From Aminobacter carboxidus (GTDB lineage Bacteria > Pseudomonadota > Alphaproteobacteria > Rhizobiales > Rhizobiaceae), in the NCBI RefSeq assembly GCF_014863355.1, contig NZ_JACZEP010000002.1, positions 798,455 to 862,454 of the forward strand: 64,000 bases of DNA, given 5' to 3'. Positions 43,130 to 50,155 of the stretch are shown piece after piece; the first letter of the stretch is position 1; the number at the start of each line of letters is the position of its first letter. The position numbers and the translations under genes are program-made. A model generated the notes under the pieces. The model was not told the origin of the DNA, ran no database searches, and saw only the letters and a list, made by a program, of their open reading frames with translations.

Positions 43130-44199
43130 TGATCAAGAGCAACGCCGCTTCGGTGGAGTTCCGCGCGGTCACCAAGGTCTACGGCAAGAGCCCGGTGCCG
43201 GCGGTCAACAACGTGTCGCTGTTTGTCGAGGCGGGCAAGCTGGTGACGCTGCTCGGGCCCTCCGGATGCGGCAAGACCACGACGCTGCGTATGATCGCCG
43301 GGCTGGAGATGGCGACGCGTGGACAGATCCTGATCGGCGGGGCCGATGTCACGCATCTGCCGGCGACCGACCGCGACGTGTCGATGGTGTTCCAGTCCTA
43401 TGCGCTGTTTCCGCATATGACGGTCAATGAAAACGTCCAGTACGGGCTCAAGTTCTCCGGTTTCGCCAAGAAGGAGATCGGCGACCGCGCCCGTGCCGGG
43501 CTCGAACTTGTCGGCCTTGGCGGCTACGGCAGCCGCCTGCCGAGCGAATTGTCGGGCGGCCAGCAGCAACGCGTCGCGGTGGCGCGCGCGCTGGTGCTCG
43601 AGCCGCAGGTGCTGCTGTTCGACGAGCCACTGTCCAATCTCGACGCCAAGCTGAGGCGGCGGGTGCGCGAGGAAATCCGCGACATCCAGACCAAGCTCGG
43701 GCTGACGGTGGTCTATGTCACCCACGACCAGGAAGAGGCGCTGGCCGTCTCCGACCGCATCATCGTCATGAACAACGCCGTCATCGCCCAGGACGGCACG
43801 CCGCGCGAACTCTACGACGCGCCGGCCGACGCCTTCGTCGCCGACTTCATCGGCGAGGCCAACATCTTCGACTGCGAGATCGCCTCGGTCGAAGGCGGAC
43901 TGGCCAATGTGCTGCTGGGCGGGCTCGAAACGAAGCTCGACGCGCGCGGCATGTCGCCGGGGCCGGCCAAGCTCGCGGTGCGGCCGAGCCGCATCGAGAT
44001 CAAGCCGGCCGGCAGCCCACGCACCATACCGGGCCGGCTCGACAAGGTGACCTATGTCGGCTCCGACCTGGAGTTCATGGTCGGCACCGAGTTTGGCGAG
44101 GTCTTTGCCGTGTCGTCCGACGTCGATGCACCCTTTGTGCCGGGGCAGGATGTCGGGCTGGGATTTGCCGCGCGCGGTCCGGTGCTGATCAGGGCCTAG
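43129..44199 (+). CDS. ABC transporter ATP-binding protein, system 2
   Basis: A 356-residue ATPase. Walker A GPSGCGKTTTLRM (about residue 42), Q-loop MVFQSYALFPHMT, signature LSGGQQQRVAVARA, Walker B LLFDEPLSNLDA and switch VTHDQEEAL. A C-terminal TOBE domain (about 240-350) is present. It is the third gene of the second importer and overlaps the permease stop by 1 bp. The C-terminal region differs strongly from the system 1 ATPase, arguing for independent systems rather than a recent duplication. Confidence 0.93.
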   Translation: MIKSNAASVEFRAVTKVYGKSPVPAVNNVSLFVEAGKLVTLLGPSGCGKTTTLRMIAGLEMATRGQILIGGADVTHLPATDRDVSMVFQSYALFPHMTVNENVQYGLKFSGFAKKEIGDRARAGLELVGLGGYGSRLPSELSGGQQQRVAVARALVLEPQVLLFDEPLSNLDAKLRRRVREEIRDIQTKLGLTVVYVTHDQEEALAVSDRIIVMNNAVIAQDGTPRELYDAPADAFVADFIGEANIFDCEIASVEGGLANVLLGGLETKLDARGMSPGPAKLAVRPSRIEIKPAGSPRTIPGRLDKVTYVGSDLEFMVGTEFGEVFAVSSDVDAPFVPGQDVGLGFAARGPVLIRA

Positions 44200-44318
44200 T
44201 TCTCGCTCCCGCCCGGGCTGCCGCTACCTCTCCCGCGCTCATGGTCCTGGTGTTTGGTGAAGCACGCAGGTGCCAGATGCGGAGGTGCCGCGCTCTGGAC
44301 CGTTCTGGTTTCGCCCAA

Positions 44319-44381
44319 GTCGCGGCATGGATTGCCGACACTCTCCGCTCGTTTCACTCGCTCACGAGGCCGGGAATGACG
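44319..44381 (-). repeat. 63-bp REP-like element, copy A (inverted)
   Basis: GTCGCGGCATGGATTGCCGA ... GGAATGACG. Ends form a palindrome TCCCGAC/GTCGGGA (degenerate here), with an inner CTCGT/ACGAG pair able to form a hairpin. Similarity to copy C continues for about 25 bp into the outer flank (CTGGACCG...GGTTTCGCC), so the ancestral unit was longer. Confidence 0.8.
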
Positions 44382-44392
44382 GGTTGAGGGGT

Positions 44393-44723
44393 GCTGTTGC
44401 GATCAACCTTCAGCAGCCAGCCGCTTCGTTTTGGTTTTGCCGTCGGCAGATTTGTAATTCGCAGACGACGAACTTGGCAAGGCGTCCACCGCATCTCGTC
44501 ATTCCCGACCTCGTGAGCGAGTGAAACGAGCGGAGAGTGTCGGGAAGGGGAGCCGTTGCGGTCAACCTTCGGCAACCAGCCACATCGTTTTGGTTTTGCC
44601 GTCGGCAGATTTGTAATTCGCAGACGACGAAACTTGGCAAAGGCGTCCACCGCATCTCGTCATTCCCGACCTCGTGAGCGAGTGAAACGAGCGGAGAGTG
44701 TCGGGAATCCATGCCGCGACCTA
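44393..44723 (+). repeat. Two tandem ~160-bp units, each ending in a REP-like element
   Basis: Unit 1 (about 44393-44545) and unit 2 (about 44553-44720) share GTCAACCTTC..., then CGTTTTGGTTTTGCCGTCGG, then CAGATTTGTAATTCGCAGAC and GGCGTCCACCGCATCTCGTC. They end in REP-like copy B (44496-44545, truncated) and copy C (44658-44720, full). Open frames across them only restate the repeats. Confidence 0.8.
44658..44720 (+). repeat. 63-bp REP-like element, copy C
   Basis: Full-length direct copy beginning CGTCATTCCCGACCTCGTGA. It differs from the reverse complement of copy D (45126-45188) at a single position. Copies C and D face each other across the GIY-YIG gene. Confidence 0.9.
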
Positions 44724-44772
44724 GGCGAAACCACAGCGGTCCAGATCAAGCGAGATGACCGAGACCAGCGCG

Positions 44773-45063
44773 TCACATCAAATGCCAGGCGATGTCCCGC
44801 CACTCTGGATTGCGCTCTTCGATCAGTTTGACCTTCCACGCCCGTGGCCATTTCTTCATCGCTTTCTCGCGGGCGATGGCGTCGACAACCAGGTCATACT
44901 CGTCGAACCAGACAAGCCGTATCGCGCCATAGCGGGCAGCAAACCTGGAGCCGGTCCCGGTCTGATGCTGGAGTAGGCGACCGGCAAGATCGGATGTCAC
45001 GCCGATGTACAGCGTGCCGTTCTTCTGCGAGGCGAGGATGTAGACGTACCCCTTCCGTCCCAT
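44773..45063 (-). CDS. Solo GIY-YIG nuclease-domain protein
   Basis: A 96-residue protein consisting of just a GIY-YIG domain of the UvrC/YhbQ-like type. GYVYILASQKNGTLYIGVTS contains the GIY- and YIG-like strands (YVY and YIG). The conserved Arg of DLAGRLLQHQ and a Glu further on (AIAREKAMKKW) complete the active site. RLVWFDEYDLVVDAIARE is typical of the family. It lies alone inside a repeat-rich region, flanked on both sides by almost identical 63-bp palindromic elements in opposite orientation. That arrangement resembles REP sequences around RAYT genes, suggesting the nuclease could mobilise them; this is inference. Confidence 0.88.
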   Translation of the reverse strand: MGRKGYVYILASQKNGTLYIGVTSDLAGRLLQHQTGTGSRFAARYGAIRLVWFDEYDLVVDAIAREKAMKKWPRAWKVKLIEERNPEWRDIAWHLM

Positions 45064-45125
45064 GGTGGAAGCTTAGCCGGACGTGAACAAGAAGCCAAAT
45101 CCTGCACCGGCTTTGATTTTTCGGC

Positions 45126-45188
45126 GTCACGGCATGGATTCCCGACACTCTCCGCTCGTTTCACTCGCTCACGAGGTCGGGAATGACG
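45126..45188 (-). repeat. 63-bp REP-like element, copy D (inverted)
   Basis: GTCACGGCATGGATTCCCGA to GGAATGACG. One mismatch to the reverse complement of copy C. Its outer flank differs from that of copy C, so near-identity stops at the element boundary. Confidence 0.9.
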
Positions 45189-45656
45189 GGTTGAGGGGTG
45201 CTCGTCCCAACGTCCTCATGGTGATGCTGTCTGACCTTGGATTCTCGGCCAGAGACCTCGTGGTTCGGCAGGCTCATAATGCGGCTACCGAGCCGTCTCC
45301 GCTGATCGTAGTGCAGGAAAATTAGGGGCCATTCTCCCCGCGATCCATCATTCCCGACACTCTCCGCTCGGTGGGCGCCTTTGCCAAGTTTCGACGTCTG
45401 CGAACTCCATTATCTGCCGCCGGCAAAACCAAAACGAAGTGGATGGTTGCTGTTGATCGCAACGGCTCCCCTTCCCGTCATTCCCGACCTCGTGAGCGAG
45501 TGAAACGAGCGGAGAGTGTCGGGAATCCATGCCGTGACAGTTGTGACATGATCGGAGGGTGGAGGTTCAGTTTCTTTCTCGGGGGTCCTCGGTCGGTCTG
45601 TGGAATACCAGAGAAAGCCCAAACACCGCGATGGAAACACCCACTGCGTTCCCGCG
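45189..45656. other. Intergenic repeat-rich region
   Basis: About 470 bp with no convincing gene. It contains a partial REP-like copy E (about 45350-45370, inverted), an inverted copy of the longer unit (45371-45470: AGTTTCG, GGCAAAACCAAAACGAAGTG) and full copy F. Between 45205 and 45330 there is a short unique segment with frames that I could not match to anything. Confidence 0.6.
45476..45538 (+). repeat. 63-bp REP-like element, copy F
   Basis: CGTCATTCCCGACCTCGTGA to CATGCCGTGAC, direct orientation like copy C. Copies D and F form the next inverted pair along the sequence. Confidence 0.9.
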
Positions 45657-46097
45657 CTAGGAGACAAACCCCTGCGCGGCCGCCGCAACAGCGATGTAGC
45701 GGATGAGCTTGGCGATGCTGACCAACCCCAGAAAACTCCACAGCGGTTCCTTCAGCGTGCCGGCGATCAGCGTCAGCGGGTCGCCGATAACAGGCACCCA
45801 GGAGAGCAGCAGCGACCAGCGGCCATAGCGGCGGTACCAGTTTTCGGCGCGCTGCAGTGCTGGAGGGCCGACCGGAAACCAGCGGCGGTGCTTGAAGCGT
45901 TCGACCTGGCCGCCGATCAGCCAGTTCACCAGGGAGCCAAGCACGTTGCCAAAGGTGGCGACGGCAACGAGCAGGGCAATCGAATAGCCGCCATTGATGG
46001 TCAGCCCGGCAAGCAGGGCTTCGGACTGCGCCGGCAAAAGCGTCGCGGCGGCGAAGGCCGCGACGAAGAGGCCGCCATAGGCGGCGAGGCTGGTCAC
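45657..46097 (-). CDS. YqaA-like (DedA-related) inner-membrane protein
   Basis: A 146-residue membrane protein from GTG 46097. Hydrophobic segments AAYGGLFVAAFAAATLLP, SIALLVAVATFGNVLGSLVN and a conserved YRRYGRWSLLLSWVPVIGDP block mark the YqaA branch of the SNARE-associated/DedA superfamily; members lie in the inner membrane and some act in lipid or proton-dependent transport. The start is placed after the cueR stop; an open frame upstream overlaps cueR. It follows cueR by 16 bp on the same strand, so it may be co-transcribed and copper-controlled, which is a guess. Confidence 0.8.
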   Translation of the reverse strand: MTSLAAYGGLFVAAFAAATLLPAQSEALLAGLTINGGYSIALLVAVATFGNVLGSLVNWLIGGQVERFKHRRWFPVGPPALQRAENWYRRYGRWSLLLSWVPVIGDPLTLIAGTLKEPLWSFLGLVSIAKLIRYIAVAAAAQGFVS

Positions 46098-46113
46098 CGG
46101 AATTTCACACCGG

Positions 46114-46512
46114 TTACTGCGTCTGCATGCGGCCGGACAGGCCGTCGATGATCGGGCAATCGGGCCTGGCGTCACCGTGGCAGTTATGGACGAGGTGGCG
46201 CAGCGTGTTGCGCAGTTCGGTCAGCTCGGCCAGCTTGCGGTCGATCTCGACAAGCTTGGTCTCGGCGATGGCCTTGACGTCGGCGCTTTCGCGCTCCTTG
46301 TCGCCATAAAGCGACAGAAGCTGGCGGCATTGCTCGACCGAAAAGCCGAGGCTGCGCGAGCGCTGCAAAAAGCGCAGGCGGTGCACGTCGGACATCGAGT
46401 AGTCGCGATAGCCATTGTCGGCGCGGTCGGGGCGCAACAGGCCGATGTCTTCGTAATAACGGATGGTCTTGGCCGGCAGGCCCGACTTTTCCGAAGCGGT
46501 ACCAATGTTCAT
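46114..46512 (-). CDS. CueR/HmrR-type copper-responsive MerR regulator
   Basis: A 132-residue MerR-family activator. The N-terminal helix-turn-helix reads MNIGTASEKSGLPAKTIRYY and the dimerisation helix covers about 75-108. The metal loop has Cys111-x7-Cys119 (NCHGDARPDCP), matching the CueR spacing for Cu(I). Start ATG 46512. Its own promoter has a 19-bp spacer with an almost perfect CTTCCAGT-A-ACTGGAAG dyad. Similar promoters precede copA and copZ, so it likely activates all three on copper excess. In rhizobia this regulator is often called HmrR. Confidence 0.92.
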   Translation of the reverse strand: MNIGTASEKSGLPAKTIRYYEDIGLLRPDRADNGYRDYSMSDVHRLRFLQRSRSLGFSVEQCRQLLSLYGDKERESADVKAIAETKLVEIDRKLAELTELRNTLRHLVHNCHGDARPDCPIIDGLSGRMQTQ

Positions 46513-46538
46513 GGTCACTCCTCGATCAACTTGGATGT

Positions 46539-46569
46539 CATATAAAGCTTCCAGTAACTGGAAGTTCAA
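46539..46569 (-). promoter_or_regulatory. MerR-type promoter of the copper regulator gene
   Basis: Minus strand: TTGAAC (46569-46564), 19-bp spacer with dyad CTTCCAGT/ACTGGAAG (46548-46564 on plus), TATATG (46544-46539). The elongated spacer and central dyad are typical of CueR control. Confidence 0.75.
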
Positions 46570-46677
46570 GGGGCTGGCGAAATCGTGATGCAGGCCGACG
46601 CCGATGGCGCCGACCTGCCGCATCTTGCCGGTGCATGATCCCGAAAGCTGATGCCACCTCCGGGAGCATGTCCGGGC

Positions 46678-48228
46678 TCAGTCGGCGTAGGCCATCGAGG
46701 TCATCATGCCGCCGGCCATGTGGTAGAGATGGTGGCAGTGCAGCGCCCAGTTGCCGGCATTGTCGGCATCGAAGGCGATGGTCACCATGCCCATTTTGGC
46801 CGGCACCAGCACCGTGTCGCGCACGGCACCGGCAAAACGCTTGCCGTTGACCGCGACCACCTGGAAGTGGTGGCCGTGCAGGTGCATCGGATGCGACATG
46901 GTGGTGTGGTTCATGAAGGTCAGCTCGAAGCGGTCGCCGCTCGCCACCGCCAGTGGCTTGTCCTGGCCATGCATGGCGCCATCGAGGGTCCAGACATAGT
47001 TGGGGCCTTCGCCGAGCATCATGGTGTGCTTGCGCGTGGCGGCCTTGTCGTCGAGCGGCCTGGCCGCCCTGAGCTTCTGTTCGAGCCCGACGCCGACGGC
47101 GGGGAAGTCCTCGTCGGCCATGTCAGCGAGCTTGCCGACCGACGCGCCCCTGGCGGCAAGGACGATGCCGCTGCGCATGCGGCCGCCTTCCTGCACGGCA
47201 AGGATGGGCCAGGCTGAAGCCTGCTTCGGCAGTTCGAGCATGATGTCGAGGCGCTGGGCCACGGCGAACTCGAAGCGCTGACCTTCGAGCGGCTCGACCG
47301 GCATGCCGTCGACAGCGATCAGTCTGCCCTGGAGCTGGCCGAGATCGAGCCACATATTGGTCGAGGCGGCACCGTTGATCAGGCGCAGGCGAACGCGTCC
47401 GCCCGGCTCGACAGTGAAGACCTCGGGGTCGTCGAGGGTGCGGTCATTGGCCAGCAGGGCGTCGTACTGCACGTCCTGCAGGTGGGACATTGCCCCCGCC
47501 GGGCCAGCCATCTGGCCGCCGCCCATCTGCATGCCGCCCATCGCGCCATGGTCCATGGTGCCGTGATCCATCTGGCCGCTGCCCATCGCCATGCCCGGCA
47601 TGTTGTGGCCCTCGTGCCCCGAAGCTGCCGGGGCGGGCGCCGGCGCCATGGCGCTCATGTCGTGGCCGCCGGCCTTGAGCTCGGCAAGGATCTCCTTGGG
47701 ATCGCGGAAGGTGAAGTCGTGGAACAACACCACCACCTCCTGCACGTCCTGGCCTGCTTCGTCAGGGTCGCGCACGATCAGCGGCGCGGCCAGCATCAGT
47801 TGCTCCTGCAGGCCGAAATGCGAATGCATCCAGAAGGTGCCGGGCCGGGCGACCGGAAAGTCGTAGTCGTGGCTGCCGCCGTCGGGAATCGGCTCCTGCG
47901 AAATGCCGGCGACGCCGTCCTGCCGCCATGGCGGGGTGAGGCCGTGCCAGTGGATGGCCGTCGGTTCGCCGATCAGGTTTTTCAGCGTGACGCGGAAGTT
48001 GTCGCCGGCGTTCATGACGAGGCCGGAAGAGCCGTCGGCCTGGGTGAGGCCAAAGACATTGGCGGGTTTGCCCTTGACCTCGATGACGCGCTTGCCCGCG
48101 GTTACGACCTTGTGACCTTGGGCATGGGCCGGGCGCACCGGCAGGAGCAGGGACGGGACTGCGGCAGCCGAAAGCGTTGCCGCCGATGCCGCGATGAAGC
48201 CGCGGCGCGAAAGGGTATTCATGTTCAT
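46678..48228 (-). CDS. Multicopper oxidase (CopA/CueO-like), Tat-exported
   Basis: A 516-residue periplasmic oxidase. A twin-arginine signal (LSRRGFIAASAATLSAAA) is followed by three cupredoxin domains. Copper ligands: HWHG near 95, HSHFG near 140, SHPMHLHGHHF near 455 and the C-terminal HCHHLYHMAGGM. A Met/His-rich segment (NMPGMAMGSGQMDHGTMDHG, about 205-250) resembles the copper-binding insert of CueO and copper-resistance oxidases, which oxidise Cu(I). Start ATG 48228 with GGAG upstream. It sits in the copper module, downstream of a His/Cys-rich protein gene. Confidence 0.93.
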   Translation of the reverse strand: MNMNTLSRRGFIAASAATLSAAAVPSLLLPVRPAHAQGHKVVTAGKRVIEVKGKPANVFGLTQADGSSGLVMNAGDNFRVTLKNLIGEPTAIHWHGLTPPWRQDGVAGISQEPIPDGGSHDYDFPVARPGTFWMHSHFGLQEQLMLAAPLIVRDPDEAGQDVQEVVVLFHDFTFRDPKEILAELKAGGHDMSAMAPAPAPAASGHEGHNMPGMAMGSGQMDHGTMDHGAMGGMQMGGGQMAGPAGAMSHLQDVQYDALLANDRTLDDPEVFTVEPGGRVRLRLINGAASTNMWLDLGQLQGRLIAVDGMPVEPLEGQRFEFAVAQRLDIMLELPKQASAWPILAVQEGGRMRSGIVLAARGASVGKLADMADEDFPAVGVGLEQKLRAARPLDDKAATRKHTMMLGEGPNYVWTLDGAMHGQDKPLAVASGDRFELTFMNHTTMSHPMHLHGHHFQVVAVNGKRFAGAVRDTVLVPAKMGMVTIAFDADNAGNWALHCHHLYHMAGGMMTSMAYAD

Positions 48229-48294
48229 GGTCTCCAAAACTGATGTCTCCCGGCGCTGACAAAGGCCGGAGCGTGCGCGTCGAAACGCGTCAGT

Positions 48295-48735
48295 TCAGGA
48301 GTGGGATGGCGGTCTGAGATGCGGAGCGGATATCGATCCGTGCAGCGGTTCGGTCCTGGCGGGAAAAGGCGAGACGCCAGCAAGTTCGGGGAAAACAGTT
48401 GGCAGCGGCAGTGGCGCGCAATAGCTGCACGAGGCGAGACATTGCGCCAGGCAGGCGCGAGCGTCCTTGTCTGGGTCGCAGCAACCGGCGTCGGCCTTGG
48501 CGTGATGCGACATCATCTGGGTGGCGTGCGGCTGGTGCTGGCCGTCGGCGGGGTGAGCGGAGGCGGCCTGGCCGAGCGCCAGGAAGAACAGCAACACCAG
48601 CGGCAGCATCAGCCGCAGGAGCCTCAGCATGCTGGCCCTGCCGTCGTCCATCACGGCAATACGCGCACGGGCCTGCCCGCGCTGGTGAGCGCGGAGCGGA
48701 TGGGTCGTCGCCGGGATCTGTTGCATCGAATGCAT
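48295..48735 (-). CDS. His/Cys-rich exported protein (copper-associated)
   Basis: A 146-residue protein with an N-terminal basic part, a hydrophobic segment (LRLMLPLVLLFFLALGQAAS) acting as signal anchor, and a metal-ligand-rich tail: HPADGQHQPHATQMMSHHA, then ADAGCCDPDKDARACLAQCL and ASCSYCAPL. It has no family I can name; similar small proteins accompany copper genes in other proteobacteria. ATG 48735 lies upstream of the multicopper oxidase. A TTGACC (48771-48766) with a long spacer containing a GACC/GGTC dyad precedes it and may be another MerR-type promoter. Confidence 0.75.
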   Translation of the reverse strand: MHSMQQIPATTHPLRAHQRGQARARIAVMDDGRASMLRLLRLMLPLVLLFFLALGQAASAHPADGQHQPHATQMMSHHAKADAGCCDPDKDARACLAQCLASCSYCAPLPLPTVFPELAGVSPFPARTEPLHGSISAPHLRPPSHS

Positions 48736-48767
48736 GTCCTATAAATGGGGATTGCGACCCCTTGAGG

Positions 48768-49781
48768 TCAAGCGGCGTTGTTGTCGCTTGCCTCTGATGT
48801 GAAGAAGACGTCGGCGTGAATGTCGCCGGCCGGCACCCCGCGCGCCGCGAGACCTGAAATGGCAGCGTCGACCATGGCGGGAGGGCCGGCGACATAGGCC
48901 TTGGCACCAGTAAGGTCGCGATGGTCCTCAGCGAGCGCGTCGGAAGCAAAGCCGCTGCGCCAGCCCTTCGCGGCAATCTGCGACAGCACCGGGACGAAGC
49001 TCAGCTTGGGAAATCTGCGTTCCAGGGCGCGAAAATGCGTGACCAGATAGAGGTCGCGTTCGGCGCGGACGCCGAAATAGACATGGATCGGCTGGGCCAA
49101 GCCTGAAAGCAGCGCCGTCTCGACGATCGACTTGACCGGGGCGAGGCCGCTGCCGCCGGCAAGCGCGATGATCGGGCCGGCATGGGCCTCGCGCAGGTAG
49201 GCCGAGCCGCTGGGGCCTTGGATCTCAACCGTGTCGCCCGGCTTCAGCGAGGTGTGGATCAGCCCGCTGGTGCGGCCGCCAGGCACCGCCCTGATGTGAA
49301 GTTCGACAAGCTCCTCGTCGGGTCGGCTGGCCATCGAATAATTGCGTGGCGGCGCGCCCGGCATGGTCAGCGACAGATATTGCCCGGCGGCGAAGCGGAA
49401 ATTCTGGCGATCGGCAAGTTGAAGACGGAGCGCGACGATGTCGTGTGTCATGGCCTCGAGGGCGACGACCTCGGCGTCCTGCATGACAGGCTGTGCTGTG
49501 GCGAAGCTGTCGTCGAGCCATTCGACGACGACGTCGTCGCTGGGCACGGCGCGGCAGGCGAGGATGAGCCCGTCTTCGCGCTCTTGTTCGGTGAGCGCAA
49601 AAGGCGAGTGTTTGCCGAGCTCGACATGGCCGGAGACGAGGCGCGACTTGCAGGCGCCGCAGCGGCCGGAACGGCAGCTGTGCGGATAGGCGATGCCAGC
49701 GTCGAGGGCGGCCTCAAGGATCGTCCTGGTATCGCCGACCGCGATGCGGCGGCCGGGCTGGGGCAGGGTCAGGCAACTCAT
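48768..49781 (-). CDS. 2Fe-2S ferredoxin-FAD/NAD(P)H oxidoreductase
   Basis: A 337-residue electron-transfer flavoprotein. An N-terminal plant-type ferredoxin (Cys36, 41, 44, 76; SCRSGRCGACKS) is fused to an FNR-like reductase with FAD motif RNYSMASRPDEE and NAD(P)H region ALAGGSGLAPVKSIVE. This matches reductases of aromatic oxygenases and CDP-6-deoxy-delta-3,4-glucoseen reductase-like proteins. Its stop lies near the start of the His/Cys-rich gene and it overlaps glutaredoxin by 4 bp. In this copper operon it may reduce Cu or thiols; no oxygenase is adjacent. Confidence 0.9.
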   Translation of the reverse strand: MSCLTLPQPGRRIAVGDTRTILEAALDAGIAYPHSCRSGRCGACKSRLVSGHVELGKHSPFALTEQEREDGLILACRAVPSDDVVVEWLDDSFATAQPVMQDAEVVALEAMTHDIVALRLQLADRQNFRFAAGQYLSLTMPGAPPRNYSMASRPDEELVELHIRAVPGGRTSGLIHTSLKPGDTVEIQGPSGSAYLREAHAGPIIALAGGSGLAPVKSIVETALLSGLAQPIHVYFGVRAERDLYLVTHFRALERRFPKLSFVPVLSQIAAKGWRSGFASDALAEDHRDLTGAKAYVAGPPAMVDAAISGLAARGVPAGDIHADVFFTSEASDNNAA

Positions 49782-50047
49782 GGTCGTGCCGCCCGGGTCA
49801 GGTCGAGCAGCGCTTCGATCTCGGCGCGCTGGGTGGCGAAAGTGCCGTAAAAGACGTGCTTGCCGTCGATGATGGTGATGGGCGCGACGCGTACGCCGGT
49901 GCGGCGCTTGGCTTCATCGGCGATCGCGGGGTCGCGCAGGTCACGCTCGACGAAAGGCAGTTGCTCCGCATTCAGCCAGCGCTTCAGCGCCAGGCAGTCG
50001 GGGCAGGTGGGCGTGGTGAAGATCTCGATCCAGGGAGCGTTGGGCAT
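49778..50047 (-). CDS. Glutaredoxin-family protein
   Basis: An 89-residue thioredoxin-fold protein. FTTPTCPDCLALKRWL has the CPDC redox pair (Cys15, Cys18). VAPITIIDGKHVFYG matches the cis-proline region. A CPDC centre is shared with some bacterial glutaredoxin-like proteins. It overlaps the reductase gene by 4 bp (ATGA), implying a functional partnership in delivering electrons. It is downstream of copA on the same strand, after a hairpin. It probably protects thiols from copper or supplies a reductant. Confidence 0.88.
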   Translation of the reverse strand: MPNAPWIEIFTTPTCPDCLALKRWLNAEQLPFVERDLRDPAIADEAKRRTGVRVAPITIIDGKHVFYGTFATQRAEIEALLDLTRAARP

Positions 50048-50078
50048 GACGGCCTCGCGTGATGAGGAGGGGAGAAGA

Positions 50079-50146
50079 GCGGCCTGCCTGCACGACGTCC
50101 GAAAGCGGATGTCCGCTTTCGGGATCTTGCTCCTGGGGCAGGCCGC
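50079..50146. other. Nested double hairpin between copA and glutaredoxin
   Basis: Outer arms GCGGCCTGCC (50079-50088) and GGCAGGCCGC (50137-50146) enclose an inner arm pair CGAAAGCGGA (50100-50109) and TCCGCTTTCG (50112-50121). No T-run follows on either strand, so it is more likely an mRNA stabiliser or attenuator within the copper operon than a simple terminator. Confidence 0.6.
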
Positions 50147-50155
50147 GAGGGCTGG

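Noticed and set aside
44354..44712. Overlapping frames of about 100 codons in the repeat island
   Set aside because: They translate the repeat itself (the same peptide pieces recur in each copy), have no domains and read through palindromes.
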